A stretch of DNA of 64,000 nt from Sabellastarte sp. h YS-2021 (GCA_964017235.1 OZ024935.1:3224001-3288000), one strand, 5' to 3'; shown: positions 13,301-24,170, counted from the stretch's first letter. Program-made: numbers and translations. The notes: generated by a model not told the origin, from the letters alone.

Positions 13301-16300
13301 TGAATTAATACATTACCCAATAGACTGATAACACAAGAATTACGTTTTACAAGGGACTTGAATTACTTTTTACTATTATTGACATAGACATAAACATTAG
13401 AATATCAAATATCATCATACACCTGCAGTATTATTGGAAAACAGGCTGTTATTTCTTCCGTATGATATTTCAGAGAAGTGGGTACTTATACCATGCTTAG
13501 AAGCACTGATTTCAAGTAGCAATTGTACTATCACACATATGGCTTTAAAAACCATATTCATTGAGTATAGTTTGTCAAAATACAAAATAAACTCAGGTTT
13601 AGTTACACAAAGGAAGCCTACAGATACAATAAGTGTTTCAGTTGGGAACATCTACTTACAGCTTGTCACCTCTGTGTGGGATTGACTCCCACTGGTGTTA
13701 TTGTGGAGGACCTGTCTCAATATCGCCCTGGCGGCTGAATGTGACTTAAAACTCTTACTCTCAGTCATAAATGTGACATTTAACTGTACCTCAGCCCAGT
13801 TATAAAGCTCCTCCAGCTGTGATTTGCTAAGGTCTGACACACCCAGACTGAGCACTTTGTTGTGTCTGACGTACTCTTCTAATGTCTCCCAGATCGGCTT
13901 CAGCTCCTCCACAGTACAGCGGGACTCGGGGAGTGATATAAGCACAGTCTCAATGTGAGATGTCCCCAAATCACTCAGAGCTACAATACATTTGTGTTAA
14001 ATAAAAAGTATGCACCAGTTTAAGTGTTGTAGATCTTCCATTATCGCCCAAAAAACACGTATTTGTTTTTAAAGTTTATTGTCATCTCAAATTATTTTCA
14101 TGTTTAATTAGCAATATTTTATGTTATAAACCCCACAACTAATGAATACAGAATTGATATTCAATTAAAATCACGACGGAAGTTTCCAGATAGATGACAG
14201 ATATTAATGACACATTATTTCGCCTATTCAGCACTAATACATACTACAGTCAAACTTGTGTACAAAGACCGCCCAAGGGAAATGCAAAATATGGTCTTTC
14301 ATAGGGGTCGGTCTTTATAAGAAACCTTCAAATGAATTCCTTTCACTGAATTTCTCTCTCAATTCGTTAATCATTGCAATGTACAATCTGTTTGATATTA
14401 GCATGTTAGAGAAAAATATTTATTTTTCAAAATACAAAATATACACAAGTACATGTAACAGTTGGCAGAGACTTTGGAGTAACAATGGCCACTACTAATT
14501 CTGCTTAAATCTCTCCTTCATTTGAAATGTTTTGTTTTCTTTGCTTATTTTACATAGACCATCTTATAAATGTCTTATTTTGAATAGTTCCTGCAAAGCT
14601 CAGCCAGTTCAGCTCCATGCATCCACAATATACTGATCCACACCCCCTTTTCCTTTCCAACTATTCACATGTCCTACTTTTTTAAAAGGATTATAGAAAT
14701 CCACTGTTTTTAATGATCAAAGAAAATATGTATGTATTTTAAGTCTGTGTGTATTGTTAGCTGAAGGCCTTAATTGAACATGCATGTGGAAATGGATTAT
14801 GGGGAGAATTTTCCATTTATGGGCCCATCCATTGATTATCTGTGACCATGTTAGCCTCCAGGACAAGTCACACAGTTACAATATAGTTATACAAATGGGC
14901 TCACAGGGGGATATCAAACTATTCTGTGTCAGAGGTTCAGAAATCAAACAAGCACCACACTATTAACACTACACAGTGAGGCTCACGGAGGAACATCAAC
15001 ATGTTCTCAATGGATTAGATGTAGATTTTTTTTTTCACGTCGCGTTTAACAGCCAGGGTCATATTGCGACGGGTAGTTTAGGGGTGGAGGAACCAGTGCA
15101 TACTAGTTGGTCAAGATTCTGCATTGTAAACCACCGGGCATCAGCAAGTAATGAACAACATCCACAAACCACACAAAACTACAATACAGAAAAGATAATG
15201 GGGTATCACAGAGTGGGACATCTGAAATGACTGAAACAATACTACAACTTATAGACAGTGGGGCTAAGGTGGGACATCAACTACCTCTTAATATAATATT
15301 AAAGGTGTCGCTTGATGTCTCCTTTAACAGTTCAGGACGAGCCCATAGCGAGTCCTGCATGTTGTCATGAGCTAGGCTTCAATCCCACAACCACGGACGT
15401 GACAGCCAAATGACAAAATGGAAAACTTGTTCACACACAATAGGGTTCAGGGTGAGGCTGAAACAATTACTAAAATTTGTTAGCTGGGCAAAAAATATAA
15501 TGATAATCCAGACACTTTTGAAATTAGGGATATAGTTGATGGCAAAGCATACAGACATCATTGTCAAAGTGTTGGCTTTTTAAACTGCAAAAACAACATT
15601 AGCTGTATTTTTAATACTGATGGAATCCCCCTCTACAAGTCCTCTAAAGACAATCTGTGATCCATATTTTTGGCTATAAATGAGTTATGTCCTGCACTGA
15701 GATTCAGATGTGAAGACATTTTGTTGGCTGGAATGTGGCCGGGAAAACAAAAACCCCCATTCAGAACTGAAATGTCTAAGTTTGGTGAATCCATAACTGC
15801 CTTGACGGACACGAGTGAGTAAATTATTAAAAAAGAAGTGAAAATTATATTCTTCCAAATAACCTAAAATCTGGGCCTCAGATCAATACCCCCAAATGTC
15901 ATCAACAGGATTTGAAGTTTTGTTGACAGGATTTGAAATTCTGTCAAAAAATCCCTCCAAACTAATGAAACACAAGAATTGGAAGTTTTGTCAACACAAC
16001 TTCCAATTGGAAGATCTGTTCACAGACTTTAAAATTCTGTCAAATTTTAAGTTCTGTCACGACACATATATACACGAAGTCTCACAGACACAGCTCATGA
16101 GATTACTACGATATTCTAATACGTCTCAGCCACCTTAAACTCTTGTCTGTAAAATAAAGTGTTTCCCCCACACACACACACATTGTTCCCACCACATCAT
16201 ATACATCAAACAAATGGCAAGAAGTGAAACATGAAAACAAAACATGACAGTTCTGCTTTTAGAATGACATGCTTAAAATCTACAAACTTGTGGGATAAAA

Positions 16301-19300
16301 GTGTGCAGTTTCTTCAGATTTGGGGTTTGTTTCCAATGTTTTAAGTTTTCCCTACACTATATGTGTTGACACGCGAGGTGTTGGTTGGAAAGTCGCAGTG
16401 TTTCACTAAAATGCTCTTGATTCTGTCAATGACACGGCAGGCACACTGACCCATTTCTTTTAAAAGATGAGGTAAAAAGCTGATTCTTAACTCATGAATG
16501 GCTCATCTCATTTTACAAATACCAGTCTGGGTCTGAATACACACCTTATGATGACATTCTATTAATATTATTATAAATACAAAATTGATCTACCTCTGTC
16601 GACGGCATCACATGCTGCAGACTTATCCTTACTGGTCAGGAAAATCTTCACTGAAAACACATAGAATGAATACATCATTTATTCCACTCTTTTGATACTG
16701 TTGTATAGGCCTGTTTTTTAGGCCATGCCAAGTTTTCATCATTACATAAATATGAGCATTGAAATTCAACACACTTAGCAATGAATAATGCTAATTTCAA
16801 CAAAACCACTATTTCGAAGACCAGCTCTGTCAGATCTACTATAAAGCCCAAAGTGGAGAGTCAAAGAGCATTTACAATCAGTCATTCCTCAGTCAAAGTT
16901 GATGCTAAAGTAAACATATTACCATATACATGGCAAGTGCCAGGTAAGAAATATACATATCAAAGCTGTAAAACTGCTGTGAATATAAAGGTTTAGAGCG
17001 GATTTCACAGTCAGACTCATGCTATGCAATTCCTCAGCGGCCAGTTGAGTTTGTTTATTCTTCTAGAGAACACCTATAAATATGTCAAGAGTGAAATTTA
17101 ATGAGATTTTCGTCCTGGGATGAAAACTTTCTCCTTTAAAGATCTCCAGACTACACTTGATTTTTCTGGCCGGCATGATGCAGTTATGTTCTGTATTGTC
17201 ACACTGAGGTTCACCTCGATAGAGATTAAGCTGCACAGAAAAATAGGAAAATTCGCACTTCCTAATGTCTCCATGATAGTGACCAATGCTTGAACATTAT
17301 CACTGACTGAATGATTATTTTACAGCTATTTCTCATGTGCCTTAGATATTTCTGTTTTGGAAATTAAATACTGTAAAAATCATTCAAATAGGCTAACATT
17401 ACCTGTGACTTTGAAATCATTCCTGCCTTCTTCTGGCAGTTTATCCAGTAATTTTGTGTTCTGGCACTCCAAGTTAGTGGCATACTGCAAAACACACAAA
17501 GTAAATGCCCTAAGCTGTACACAAACGATGTTTATGCAAGAGTTATGACTAGTAAGTACCGGAGACCACTTGAGTTTGTAAACATCGAGTAGTGCTTGAT
17601 ACGCTGGACAGAAAAAGGTATAACTTCTCATAATGGTAACATTTTCAATGTTAAACTCTTCAATTAGATTTTCTGACAAATTATATGTGTACATCTTACA
17701 CTGTGCTGAAAAAAAAACAAAAAACAACAAAAAAACCTAGTAGCGAAACAGATCTAAAGTCATTTTGGCGTGAACACAACATTAGTATCAACACCACCAA
17801 ACTGTCAATCACTTTTATAAATATAGATAGAAAACCTTCTCAGTACGACATTATAACCACTTATTATTATACGAGTGTTTATTGAAAACGTTTAATACAA
17901 GGTTCATACTACAACAGAATTGTGGGTCTGTATATGTCAATTTTAGCATCAACTTCATACTACCCGCCATTGCCGGTCCCAAGCCCGGATGAGAAAAGAG
18001 GAGGGTTGGGCATGGGGTCAGCACCCCCACCCTGTAAAACAACCTTTGCTACGGAAACGACAACAAGGGAAAATTCTATTACCATCGCCTCACGCGCCAA
18101 ACGGCACAGAGAGGATTAAGGGTAAGGTAAGGTCATACTACCCAAAAAAAACCATGTCTCAAACATATGAGAGATGAAGTGTTTCAATTGAGAACACCCA
18201 ATGTTGAAACTTTGAACCATCTTCCAGACAACTTAACTAATCAAAATTTAAACATGTAAACTTTCAAAAGCAACTCAGTGATACACGATTTATGTTAAAT
18301 GTAAAGCGACCATGGCATCTCACTACAAGCAACTCCTACCACATCTCACTACCAATAAATTAGTATACGAGAGCCATCTGAATCGGTGGATGTCAGAAAA
18401 TATCAGCAAATCTCAACATATCACATAAAACTATCAAATACTTGTTTTAAAAAACATAAGGAAACAGTTTATTTTATTACTAATATATTGTTAGGAAACT
18501 CATTGAATTCCATGTCATCAGATGAATATTAATGAGTTGTACAAATCTGTGCCCTGAATCAAATTTAAAAAAATAAAATAATGTAAACTATTTATCATAT
18601 TTATTATTCTGAAGTGTTAAATCAGATTTTTAAATTTTTAAGTTTAAAATACATTAGGGAAAAAGGACTGATAAAAAAAACAAAAATGGTTTAAAATATG
18701 TAAGATCATCAAAACCACCAAAGCAATGATACGTATTAACTGGTAGCGAGTTACTAGTAGCGAGCTGCCAAGGTCATGAGTTCTACAGAGTAGTAAGGCT
18801 AAAACAGCATAATTTGGTTCCAGGGTAACTGACAAGCAACTGTTTCCAATGTATAGTGCAAACTATTGCAAACAATATTCAAAATCTACAAACGGAGAAA
18901 ATAGCATCAGAGATGCCAGTACCCCACAGCCTCGGGAAATAGTTTCAACACCTGAGATATAAAAGTAGTGAAACAGTACAAAGATCTGGATACTTTCAGA
19001 GCAGTGTCAGTTATATAAAGCTCCAAATAATGTTTAAGTAGATAAAAAAACATCTGAAAGAAAATGCATGTAAAGATAAAGTATTAAAACAAGTAAACAT
19101 CTGAAAGAAAATGCATGTAAAGATAAAGTATTAAAACAAGACAATTTAACAGCAAGATGCATATAATAATCGGTTGCAGCAATCCATATATCTTTGTCAT
19201 AAGAGAAAGATGTCTCAAATATGGAAGGTGAACACACTTTGGCAGACCCAAAGTTAAAGGTCACACCATGATGTTACTCAGTGACACCCCTTAACCAATG

Positions 19301-21232
19301 CCCCTACCAGGTATCAACTTCCTACACTTTACGGTTTCGGAGATATTGCCCGGACAAGAGTTTAAAGTTCAAGGTCACTACAGCAAGGCCAGAGATCAAA
19401 TCATGGTCACACCATGACATGACACACCTACTCTCCCCAACCAATGTCTCTAACAAGTATCTACTTCCTATAACTTATGGTTTCCGAAATATAGCATGGA
19501 CAAGACTTAAAACTTAAAGGGCACTACGGCAAGTTATAGGTCAAATCAAGGTCACATCATGATGTTGCACACCAACACCCACACCAACACCCCATATCCA
19601 ATGTCCTACAAGGATCAGCTTCCTACACCTTACAGTTTCCAAGATACAGCCAAGACAAGATTTTAAAGGTCAAGGTCACTAAAGCAAGGTTAAATCAAGG
19701 TATTACGATGGTGTTGCGTACATATACCCTCTAACCAATGCCCCTACCATGTATCAACTTCTGGCACCTTACAGTTTCTGAGATAAATCTCTGACAAACT
19801 TTTTCTCAACGCGCATCCACCCGACTGCATGGCATCAAGACACCATGGTGAGAACAATACCCACATAGCCCTTAAAGGCTGTGAGGTAAAAACTCAGTGA
19901 GCATAGAGGAAAAACATTTCCAAGTTACAGGAAAAAATATGTGAAAAATGTATAAAAAGTCCCCAGGTGGGGTTTTTATGTACCTCAAACACAGTTGTGA
20001 TCTCCGCTAAAAGTCTTGATTTTTAATAATTGTATGGACATATAACTGTGTTCTCAGGTAAACATTTAGCTGGTTAAGCCTCATAGTTTGTGACCTTGAG
20101 GGCTTTAATTGGCCAAAGGTCCATTTCTGATCTTAAGGTGGCCATAAGTTCTTAATTATTAGGGGTTAAGGGTCACCTTAAACTAGGTTTTCTTCCTCTG
20201 ACCATCCTTAACATGCATATTAAGCTTAAAAAGAAAAGTTGATACATTTTTGAGTAATTTTGCCCAAAAGGACTGAATCCAGTATACCCCCCAATTTTTG
20301 CCTGGGAACATATACACCGTAGTAAGAAAACAGTTAACCAGTTCAATAATACTGGTTCTGGTTGGTGCTTAAGTACCCTAATATTCAGTTATTACGGTTA
20401 ATTTAAGCGTTTCAGTCTTACAGAGTGCTGCATTAATTACCAAGATAATGGTAACAGATGTTATATACCTGTAATTCATTCTTGTCCTGAGTTTTTGACC
20501 ATTCACTAATAGTTGACTCAATGCACGTTGCCAACTGAAAAAAAAGAAGTGCAAATATAACATTAAGTTACTATGACCACATTTCATGCAGAGCAGACAC
20601 TTTTTGTGCAAAGAAGATGTAACACCTATTTCCAGCCTATTATAAAAGCTGCAAATAGTATTTGAAATATTTTGGAACACTTACCTTCTCAAAAGAATTG
20701 TATTTATTTATAACAGTCAACACTAATTGTACATGAAGGTTTTAAGGTTATAAAACTAATTTTTTTTTTTTTTTTCAGCTATAGTTAAAATTGCCATGTC
20801 ATTCTACGCCTACTGTGGTGACTAGACAATATAGAAAAGATTTACGTGTAGTGCACTATGTTTTTGTCGACTGAATGATCGAGAAGGATTTAAAATGAAA
20901 AATTTAAATAATTTATTTACTGAAAAATAGATGTGTTTTTTTTATCAATATTTTTACCTTGCCCTTATGTGTAATACAAAAATGCTACCCAGAAAATCGA
21001 AAATTTTGGATTCAATCTCCGTTTGTTTTGATATCTCTGTGTCTTTCTGTTAAGAGACAGACTTAATTTTAAAACACAAGATACAGTTACAGTTCTTGAT
21101 AAAATGGTCAAAACTTACCTCTTCTTGTGGACTTTGCGTTACCTTCTTCTTTAATTTGATCCAATTCACAATATTCCCAGTATGAGCTAAAATATTTTCA
21201 GCTTTAGGTATAACTGGTATTTCGTCGGCCAT
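7221..21232 (-). CDS. GCLM: Glutamate-cysteine ligase regulatory (modifier) subunit, complete, 7 exons
   Basis: This non-catalytic partner of GCLC raises the activity of the first, rate-limiting step of glutathione synthesis in the cytosol. The coding sequence is complement(join(7221..7399, 8282..8396, 13790..13980, 16594..16650, 17403..17484, 20469..20534, 21119..21232)). That is 804 nt, encoding 267 aa plus stop; the human protein has 274 aa and also seven exons. All introns are GT-AG and all phases fit. Recognisable blocks in order: N-terminal HTGNIVNWIKLKKK; the aldo/keto-reductase-like core with GTSHIETVLISLPES, LGVSDLSKSQLEELYNWAE and AQVNLLTCCVVP; EFAKEHDIQLLTHNDP; and the C-terminal signature CRGIIKSKGFIMKAER. 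The start ATG at 21230-21232 aligns with the family N-terminus. Intron 5 (8397-13789) is swollen by tandem-repeat elements. Family orthologs are oxidative-stress inducible, but I saw no convincing antioxidant-response element upstream. Confidence 0.96.
8282..8396 (-). CDS. GCLM: GCLM exon 6
   Basis: It is 115 nt long, phase 0 in and 1 out, reading FKPLVAQVNLLTCCVVP and then EFAKEHDIQLLTHNDPS. The acceptor is CTTCTAG and the donor AGCG|GTAAGT. It aligns to the 'NQVNL-SCCV-P' and 'LLTHNDP' blocks. Confidence 0.96.
8718..8890. repeat. 102-bp tandem duplication
   Basis: The block 'aggggcccaaggtgaa' occurs at 8718 and again at 8820, with the following 70 bp ('tctgaccacat..aaaagatt') also repeated. 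It sits at the left edge of the larger array and may be the start of the same mobile element. Confidence 0.75.
8896..9905. repeat. 133-bp tandem array
   Basis: About 7.5 units, with 'gagttattt' recurring near 8896, 9030, 9162 and 9296 and onward every 132-134 bp. Each unit carries 'aatacttttagagataatt', 'tactcattttcagtaggtga' and 'gaaagctctcccaaaagta' with small variations. It lies in GCLM intron 5. Confidence 0.9.
9911..11199. repeat. 155-bp tandem array
   Basis: About seven units, with 'gatttactcaacagtg' variants at 10070, 10225, 10380, 10535, 10690, 10845 and 11000, a period of exactly 155 bp. Each has 'agctatgccatgagctac' and 'gacccaaaagtag'. The sequence differs from the adjacent 133-bp array. 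A short block at 9911-9943 ('ccacaggcctaatttagaca') recurs at 11220 and 11378, which ties this array to the next module. Confidence 0.9.
11200..11575. repeat. 157-bp direct repeat and terminal GC hairpin
   Basis: Two copies of a 157-bp unit start at 11200 and 11357 ('ttttagacatttttgtctac'), followed by 'gcggacgcggacgacgacga'. The module ends with a hairpin at 11544-11567, with 8-bp arms TATCCCCG/CGGGGATA. The layout (tandem repeats, GC-rich tract, hairpin, end) matches that of copy A at 1-711. Confidence 0.85.
12270..12620 (+). pseudogene. Tx1/L1-like LINE ORF2 fragment (N-terminal to RT)
   Basis: The translation reads RSRIQWLSEGEKPTSFF, a poly-T-disrupted stretch, then KLDLADRTITNDQCKILEEV and KNYYAKHFGE. 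The 'W-EGEK-T-FF' and 'I---v--fY--lf' blocks are typical of the segment just before the reverse transcriptase in L1/Tx1-clade ORF2. The T-run at about 12411-12424 breaks the frame. It is a remnant in GCLM intron 5. Confidence 0.7.
12750..13095 (+). repeat. Palindrome-ended minisatellite element, second subtype
   Basis: About two copies of a roughly 143-bp unit carry 'ttcaagatggc' (near 12777 and 12927) and 'tttctgagataaacgcgttttt'. These are followed by a GC-rich tract ('accacccgactgcccgccc') and an imperfect palindrome 'cacagcctttaaagcagtgg' with an A-run. The 3' half is clearly related to the end of copy A, although the repeat core differs. Confidence 0.75.
13661..13750 (+). mobile_element. 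SINE type 1 fragment in GCLM intron 5
   Basis: It holds 'gtcacctctgtgtgggattg' with a B-box-like 'ggattgactccc', then 'gtctcaatatcgccctggc'. This is homologous to the copies at 26376 and 28911. It is antisense to GCLM and starts about 40 bp beyond the exon 5 donor. Confidence 0.7.
13790..13980 (-). CDS. GCLM: GCLM exon 5
   Basis: It is 191 nt long with phase 1 in and 0 out, reading ALSDLGTSHIETVLISLPES through to ELYNWAE. It is the most conserved core exon. The acceptor is TATTGTAG and the donor GAG|GTACAG. An antisense SINE lies only about 40 bp past the donor. Confidence 0.95.
13981..16593 (-). other. GCLM intron 4
   Basis: Apart from the SINE at 15020-15180 and a short CA run near 16170, no structure is recognised. 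Sequence is AT-rich with no coding signal on either strand. Confidence 0.6.
15020..15180 (+). mobile_element. SINE type 2
   Basis: A T-run head followed by 'cacgtcgcgtttaacagcca', 'gggtcatattgcgacgggta' and 'ttggtcaagattctgcattg' matches the 28511 copy. It lies in GCLM intron 4, antisense to the gene. Confidence 0.75.
16594..16650 (-). CDS. GCLM: GCLM exon 4
   Basis: It is 57 nt long with phase 1 in and 1 out, encoding VKIFLTSKDKSAACDAVDR. This corresponds to the 'KLFIVES...AVD' segment of the family. The acceptor is TTTTCAG and the donor AGAG|GTAGAT. Confidence 0.92.
17403..17484 (-). CDS. GCLM: GCLM exon 3
   Basis: It holds 27 codons plus 1 nt, reading YATNLECQNTKLLDKLPEEG and then RNDFKVT. 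The acceptor is TTTTGCAG and the donor ACAG|GTAATG. It is less conserved than its neighbours but sits in the right order and phase. Confidence 0.85.
18303..18788. mobile_element. MITE B, copy 1
   Basis: The left end 'ccatggcatctcactac' through 'tcactaccaataaatta' and the right end 'ctggtagcgagttactagta' through 'gtcatgagttcta' form imperfect long terminal inverted repeats. The second copy is at 34168-34556 with the same layout, both with an AT-rich centre. It lies in GCLM intron 2. Confidence 0.7.
18898..19890 (+). repeat. Palindrome-ended minisatellite element, full length (copy C)
   Basis: The 5' module starts 'aaaatagcatcagagatg' and has 'taccccacagcc', which repeats the terminal palindrome arm in inverse orientation. 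It runs to 'tctggatactttcaga'. About four diverged 146-bp units follow (19240-19800), then a GC-rich tract and a decayed palindrome near 19866-19887. Copy D (50960-52114) shares both ends in opposite orientation, so the limits are defined by comparison. A 47-bp direct duplication (19047-19093 and 19094-19140) sits inside. It lies in GCLM intron 2. Confidence 0.85.
19047..19140. repeat. 47-bp tandem duplication
   Basis: The block 'catctgaaagaaaatgcatg' at 19051 recurs at 19098, and the whole unit through 'gtattaaaacaag' is identical. It is absent from copy D, so it arose or was inserted after that copy diverged. Confidence 0.9.
20469..20534 (-). CDS. GCLM: GCLM exon 2
   Basis: It holds 22 codons, phase 0 to 0, reading LATCIESTISEWS...NELQ. 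The acceptor is TTTTTTTTCAG and the donor CAG|GTATAT. It corresponds to the family segment 'L-CI-TLNEWS'. Confidence 0.9.
21119..21232 (-). CDS. GCLM: GCLM exon 1 (coding part)
   Basis: It holds 38 codons, MADEIPVIPKAENIL to SPQEE, and ends in phase 0. The donor GAAGAG|GTAAGT is a strong consensus. It carries the conserved HTGN-x2-NW motif. Confidence 0.95.
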
Positions 21233-21937
21233 GGCTACAACGGGAAATGGTTTGGTTGAGTCTAAATATCAGAAGCAAAAGGCATACAGCTTTATATAAT
21301 TAGATGAAGATATTTCCAAAAAAATATACTCCAACTATGCTATATCAAATAATTGTAAAAACTTTGAATTATTAAAAGAATTAGGTTATGCTGCTTCCGT
21401 TATATATGTAAGAATAATTTCAACACCAACATTTCCCTTTATATATAACATCAGACACCCCTATTGAAATCCTACGTACATTGAACGAACCATTATTTAC
21501 ATACAATGTCAACAATAAATAAAAGCACGTGTAACAGCTGATGCACAATTGTGAGAACACATGGCCTTGGATATTATCTCATTATTAACGAATATTTGTA
21601 TTATATAAAGCATAATAAACAGTAAAATATACCCTAAACAGCATATGATGCTCAAACAATAGGGCAAATGCGGTATTCACAGAAGATTGTGTTAACTGAA
21701 AAAAAAAAACCAGCTGTTTTACGACTGCCATTGTGCGCCCGTACAGTGTACTAGATCTAGTACGTACATGTATGCACGTACATAAAATATCAAGAATTGT
21801 TCAACAGGTGTCCTTGCAAAGTGATCAGAGATTAATGTAAAACATCCATAAAACAGTTAATATGATTAAAATATGTGTCAGTAAGAGAAAAGCAAGCTTT
21901 AACTTTTTGAGATTTGCACAGCGTTGGGTCAGAATTT
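21233..21937. other. GCLM: Region upstream of GCLM
   Basis: It must contain the GCLM 5' UTR and promoter on the minus strand. No TATA box, antioxidant-response element or CpG-rich tract could be pointed to with confidence. AT-rich, no coding signal. Confidence 0.4.
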
Positions 21938-24170
21938 TTGTAATATATGTTCATATTCTAATTCTAATTCTAATAGCACTTTTATAGCGCTTAATCTCTG
22001 TCAAAAGACAGACTCTAAGGCGCATCACACAAAAACATTGTTCAATATTCAAAAACCAGAGACATTGCAGGGGTCAGCACCGCGGAGAAAGCAGAAAGGA
22101 GATTGGAAATTTAGGGTGGGTATGCTTTTCCAAAGAGGTATGACTTCAACTTTGACCTGAAAGAGGCAAGTGAGTTTGCAGAGCGGACCTCATCAGGAAG
22201 GTCATTCCAAATCATAGGTGCGTCATACGCAAAGCTGAGTCCAAAATGTTTTCGAGACTTGAAAATTGAACCAAAGTGGGGAACCTCAAGAAATATGCCA
22301 TCAGATTGACTTCGACGAGTGTTATATGCACTATGTCTGGGAATGAGGAAAGGTTCAAAGTATTTGGGGTTACCACTGTGTAGGAACTTATATACCAACA
22401 TGGCAGTCTTAAAGATAGAACGGTACTTAATTGGCAACCAATGTAGTGCTTTTCTAACTGGAGTGATGTGTGAGTACTTGGTGGTGTTGGCAACAATTCT
22501 GGCCAGGCTATTTTGAACACATTGAAGTTTGCGCAGATCTAGAGCTGAGAGACCTCTGAACAGAGAGTTACAGTAATCTAGTCGACTTCCGACCAGAGCA
22601 TTGGCAGCCATAAGAGTAGCTTCATGTGTCAGATGTCCTCGGAGTCGCTTAAGATCCCGGACATGAGCAAAACAAGCCTTGCAGACCTTCCTAACATGGC
22701 AAGAGAATGAGAAATCAGAATCAAACCAGACACCAAGGTTCCTAACTGCATCTGTTGGTGATTTGAGATTACCAAGTATGTTGACCGGGAAGGACTGATT
22801 AAGTTTTTCGCGCTGAGACTTTGAGCCAAACACAATGAATTCGGTCTTATCTGGATTTAGCTTGAGCTTATTTGTAGAGAGCCATCTCTTTACGTCTTCA
22901 AGGCAGTGTGACAGCTTATCAAGGGCCGAGGCAACATTTTTATGTGTGAGGTGTACATACAATTGTGTGTCATCAGCGTAGAACTGGAAACTAATACCAG
23001 GATGATTCTGTATGACTTTACTCAGTGGAGTAGTATAGAGTGAAAAAAGGATTGGCCCCAGGACAGAGCCTTGAGGCACACCATACAATAACTTTTTGGC
23101 ATCAGATAAAATTGACCCAATCTTAATGCACTGAACACGGTCTGAGAGATAAGACTTAAACCAATCGAGGACAACCCCGCTCACACCAAACCAGGAGCTA
23201 AGAGAATTAAGTAGCGTATCATGATCAATAGTATCAAACGCTGCTGATTGATCCAAGAGAACGACAGCAGTAGCCTCACCTTTAGCAAAAGCCAAATGAA
23301 CATCATTCTTAATTGAAAGCAATGCAGATTCAGTTGAGTGACCTAGTTTGTAGGCAGATTGCCTGACATTCTCCAGTCCGTTCAAACTAACATGGTCATT
23401 CAACTGAGAAGCAACAACACGTTCAACCAGTTTGGATATGAAGCCCAACCCAGAAACAGGTCTGTAGTTTTTTAAGTCATTGGGTGGTAGTGATGACTTT
23501 TTAATCAATGGGGTTACAATAGCCTTCTTGAATTCATCAGGTACAACACCTTCTGACAACGAGCAGTTAACAAGCCTGGTGATAGAGGGCAGTAAAATAT
23601 CAATACATTCCTTAACAAGAAATGTAGGCCATGGGTCTAACAAACAAGATTTAGTGGGTGACTTCATGATAATTTTTCTAATTTCCTCTTGAGAAACTTG
23701 TTTAAAACAGCTGAAATTGGGTACATCAGGTGGAGGAGGCAGAGTGAATGAGTCACTAGAGGAAAATGAGTTTCTGATTTTATCTATTTTGTCACTGAAG
23801 AAAGTGACAAACCGGTCAGCAAGACCTTTCTTAGATTCATGAGAAGGGAGTACTGCTTCAGGACTAGAGTGCAGTGCGGAACGCAAGACCTGCCATAGCT
23901 TCTTGGAGTCATTGGTATTTTCTTTGACCAGGTTTCTGAAGTAATTTGCCTTATCTTTGTTGACCAGTGAATTGCAGCGACCAATCTGTCTTCGAAGTCT
24001 AGCTCGATTATAGGCAGATTTATCTTTACGCCAGATTCGTTCCAGCTGTCGCCTGATGGTTTTTGCCAGCCTGTAGGTGTCAGATATCCAACCAGTAGCT
24101 TGCTTAGTAAAAGTGCGAGTAACCAATGGTGCATGCTTGTTGAGCAATTTGCTCAAATCATATATGCCAC
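21938..24170 (-). mobile_element. 5'-truncated CR1/L2-like LINE with open RT frame
   Basis: The minus-strand element has an uninterrupted frame of about 681 codons (stop at 22111-22113). It ends in a 3' UTR and an (TTAGAA)n tail at about 21957-21975. It lacks the apurinic endonuclease domain: the frame opens just after a TGA near 24157-24165, in the EN-RT linker. Homologous 3' ends lie at 3838-4140 and 48541-48600. Confidence 0.9.
22111..24156 (-). CDS. LINE ORF2 reverse transcriptase, N-terminally truncated
   Basis: This is a non-LTR retrotransposon polymerase that would copy its RNA at the target site. Residues 1-110 are the basic linker between endonuclease and RT. RT motifs follow: [39 protein letters not shown] (motif A), [17 protein letters not shown] (motif B) and FQFYADDTQLY with catalytic YADD at about 393-396 (motif C). 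Then come LKLNPDKTEF and the C-terminal blocks [34 protein letters not shown] and MIWNDLPDEVR. The first codon as drawn is TTG; no genuine start is visible because the 5' part is missing. The 681-codon frame without a stop suggests a young insertion. CR1/L2 placement rests on motifs read by eye. Confidence 0.9.
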   Translation of the reverse strand: MSKLLNKHAPLVTRTFTKQATGWISDTYRLAKTIRRQLERIWRKDKSAYNRARLRRQIGRCNSLVNKDKANYFRNLVKENTNDSKKLWQVLRSALHSSPEAVLPSHESKKGLADRFVTFFSDKIDKIRNSFSSSDSFTLPPPPDVPNFSCFKQVSQEEIRKIIMKSPTKSCLLDPWPTFLVKECIDILLPSITRLVNCSLSEGVVPDEFKKAIVTPLIKKSSLPPNDLKNYRPVSGLGFISKLVERVVASQLNDHVSLNGLENVRQSAYKLGHSTESALLSIKNDVHLAFAKGEATAVVLLDQSAAFDTIDHDTLLNSLSSWFGVSGVVLDWFKSYLSDRVQCIKIGSILSDAKKLLYGVPQGSVLGPILFSLYTTPLSKVIQNHPGISFQFYADDTQLYVHLTHKNVASALDKLSHCLEDVKRWLSTNKLKLNPDKTEFIVFGSKSQREKLNQSFPVNILGNLKSPTDAVRNLGVWFDSDFSFSCHVRKVCKACFAHVRDLKRLRGHLTHEATLMAANALVGSRLDYCNSLFRGLSALDLRKLQCVQNSLARIVANTTKYSHITPVRKALHWLPIKYRSIFKTAMLVYKFLHSGNPKYFEPFLIPRHSAYNTRRSQSDGIFLEVPHFGSIFKSRKHFGLSFAYDAPMIWNDLPDEVRSANSLASFRSKLKSYLFGKAYPP

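Noticed and set aside
17380-17730. 116-codon minus-strand ORF as a separate gene
   Set aside because: It is GCLM exon 3 (17403-17484) with read-through into flanking intron on both sides.
21233-21700. Antioxidant-response element upstream of GCLM
   Set aside because: Known to control vertebrate GCLM, but I found no TGACnnnGC match I trust in this stretch.
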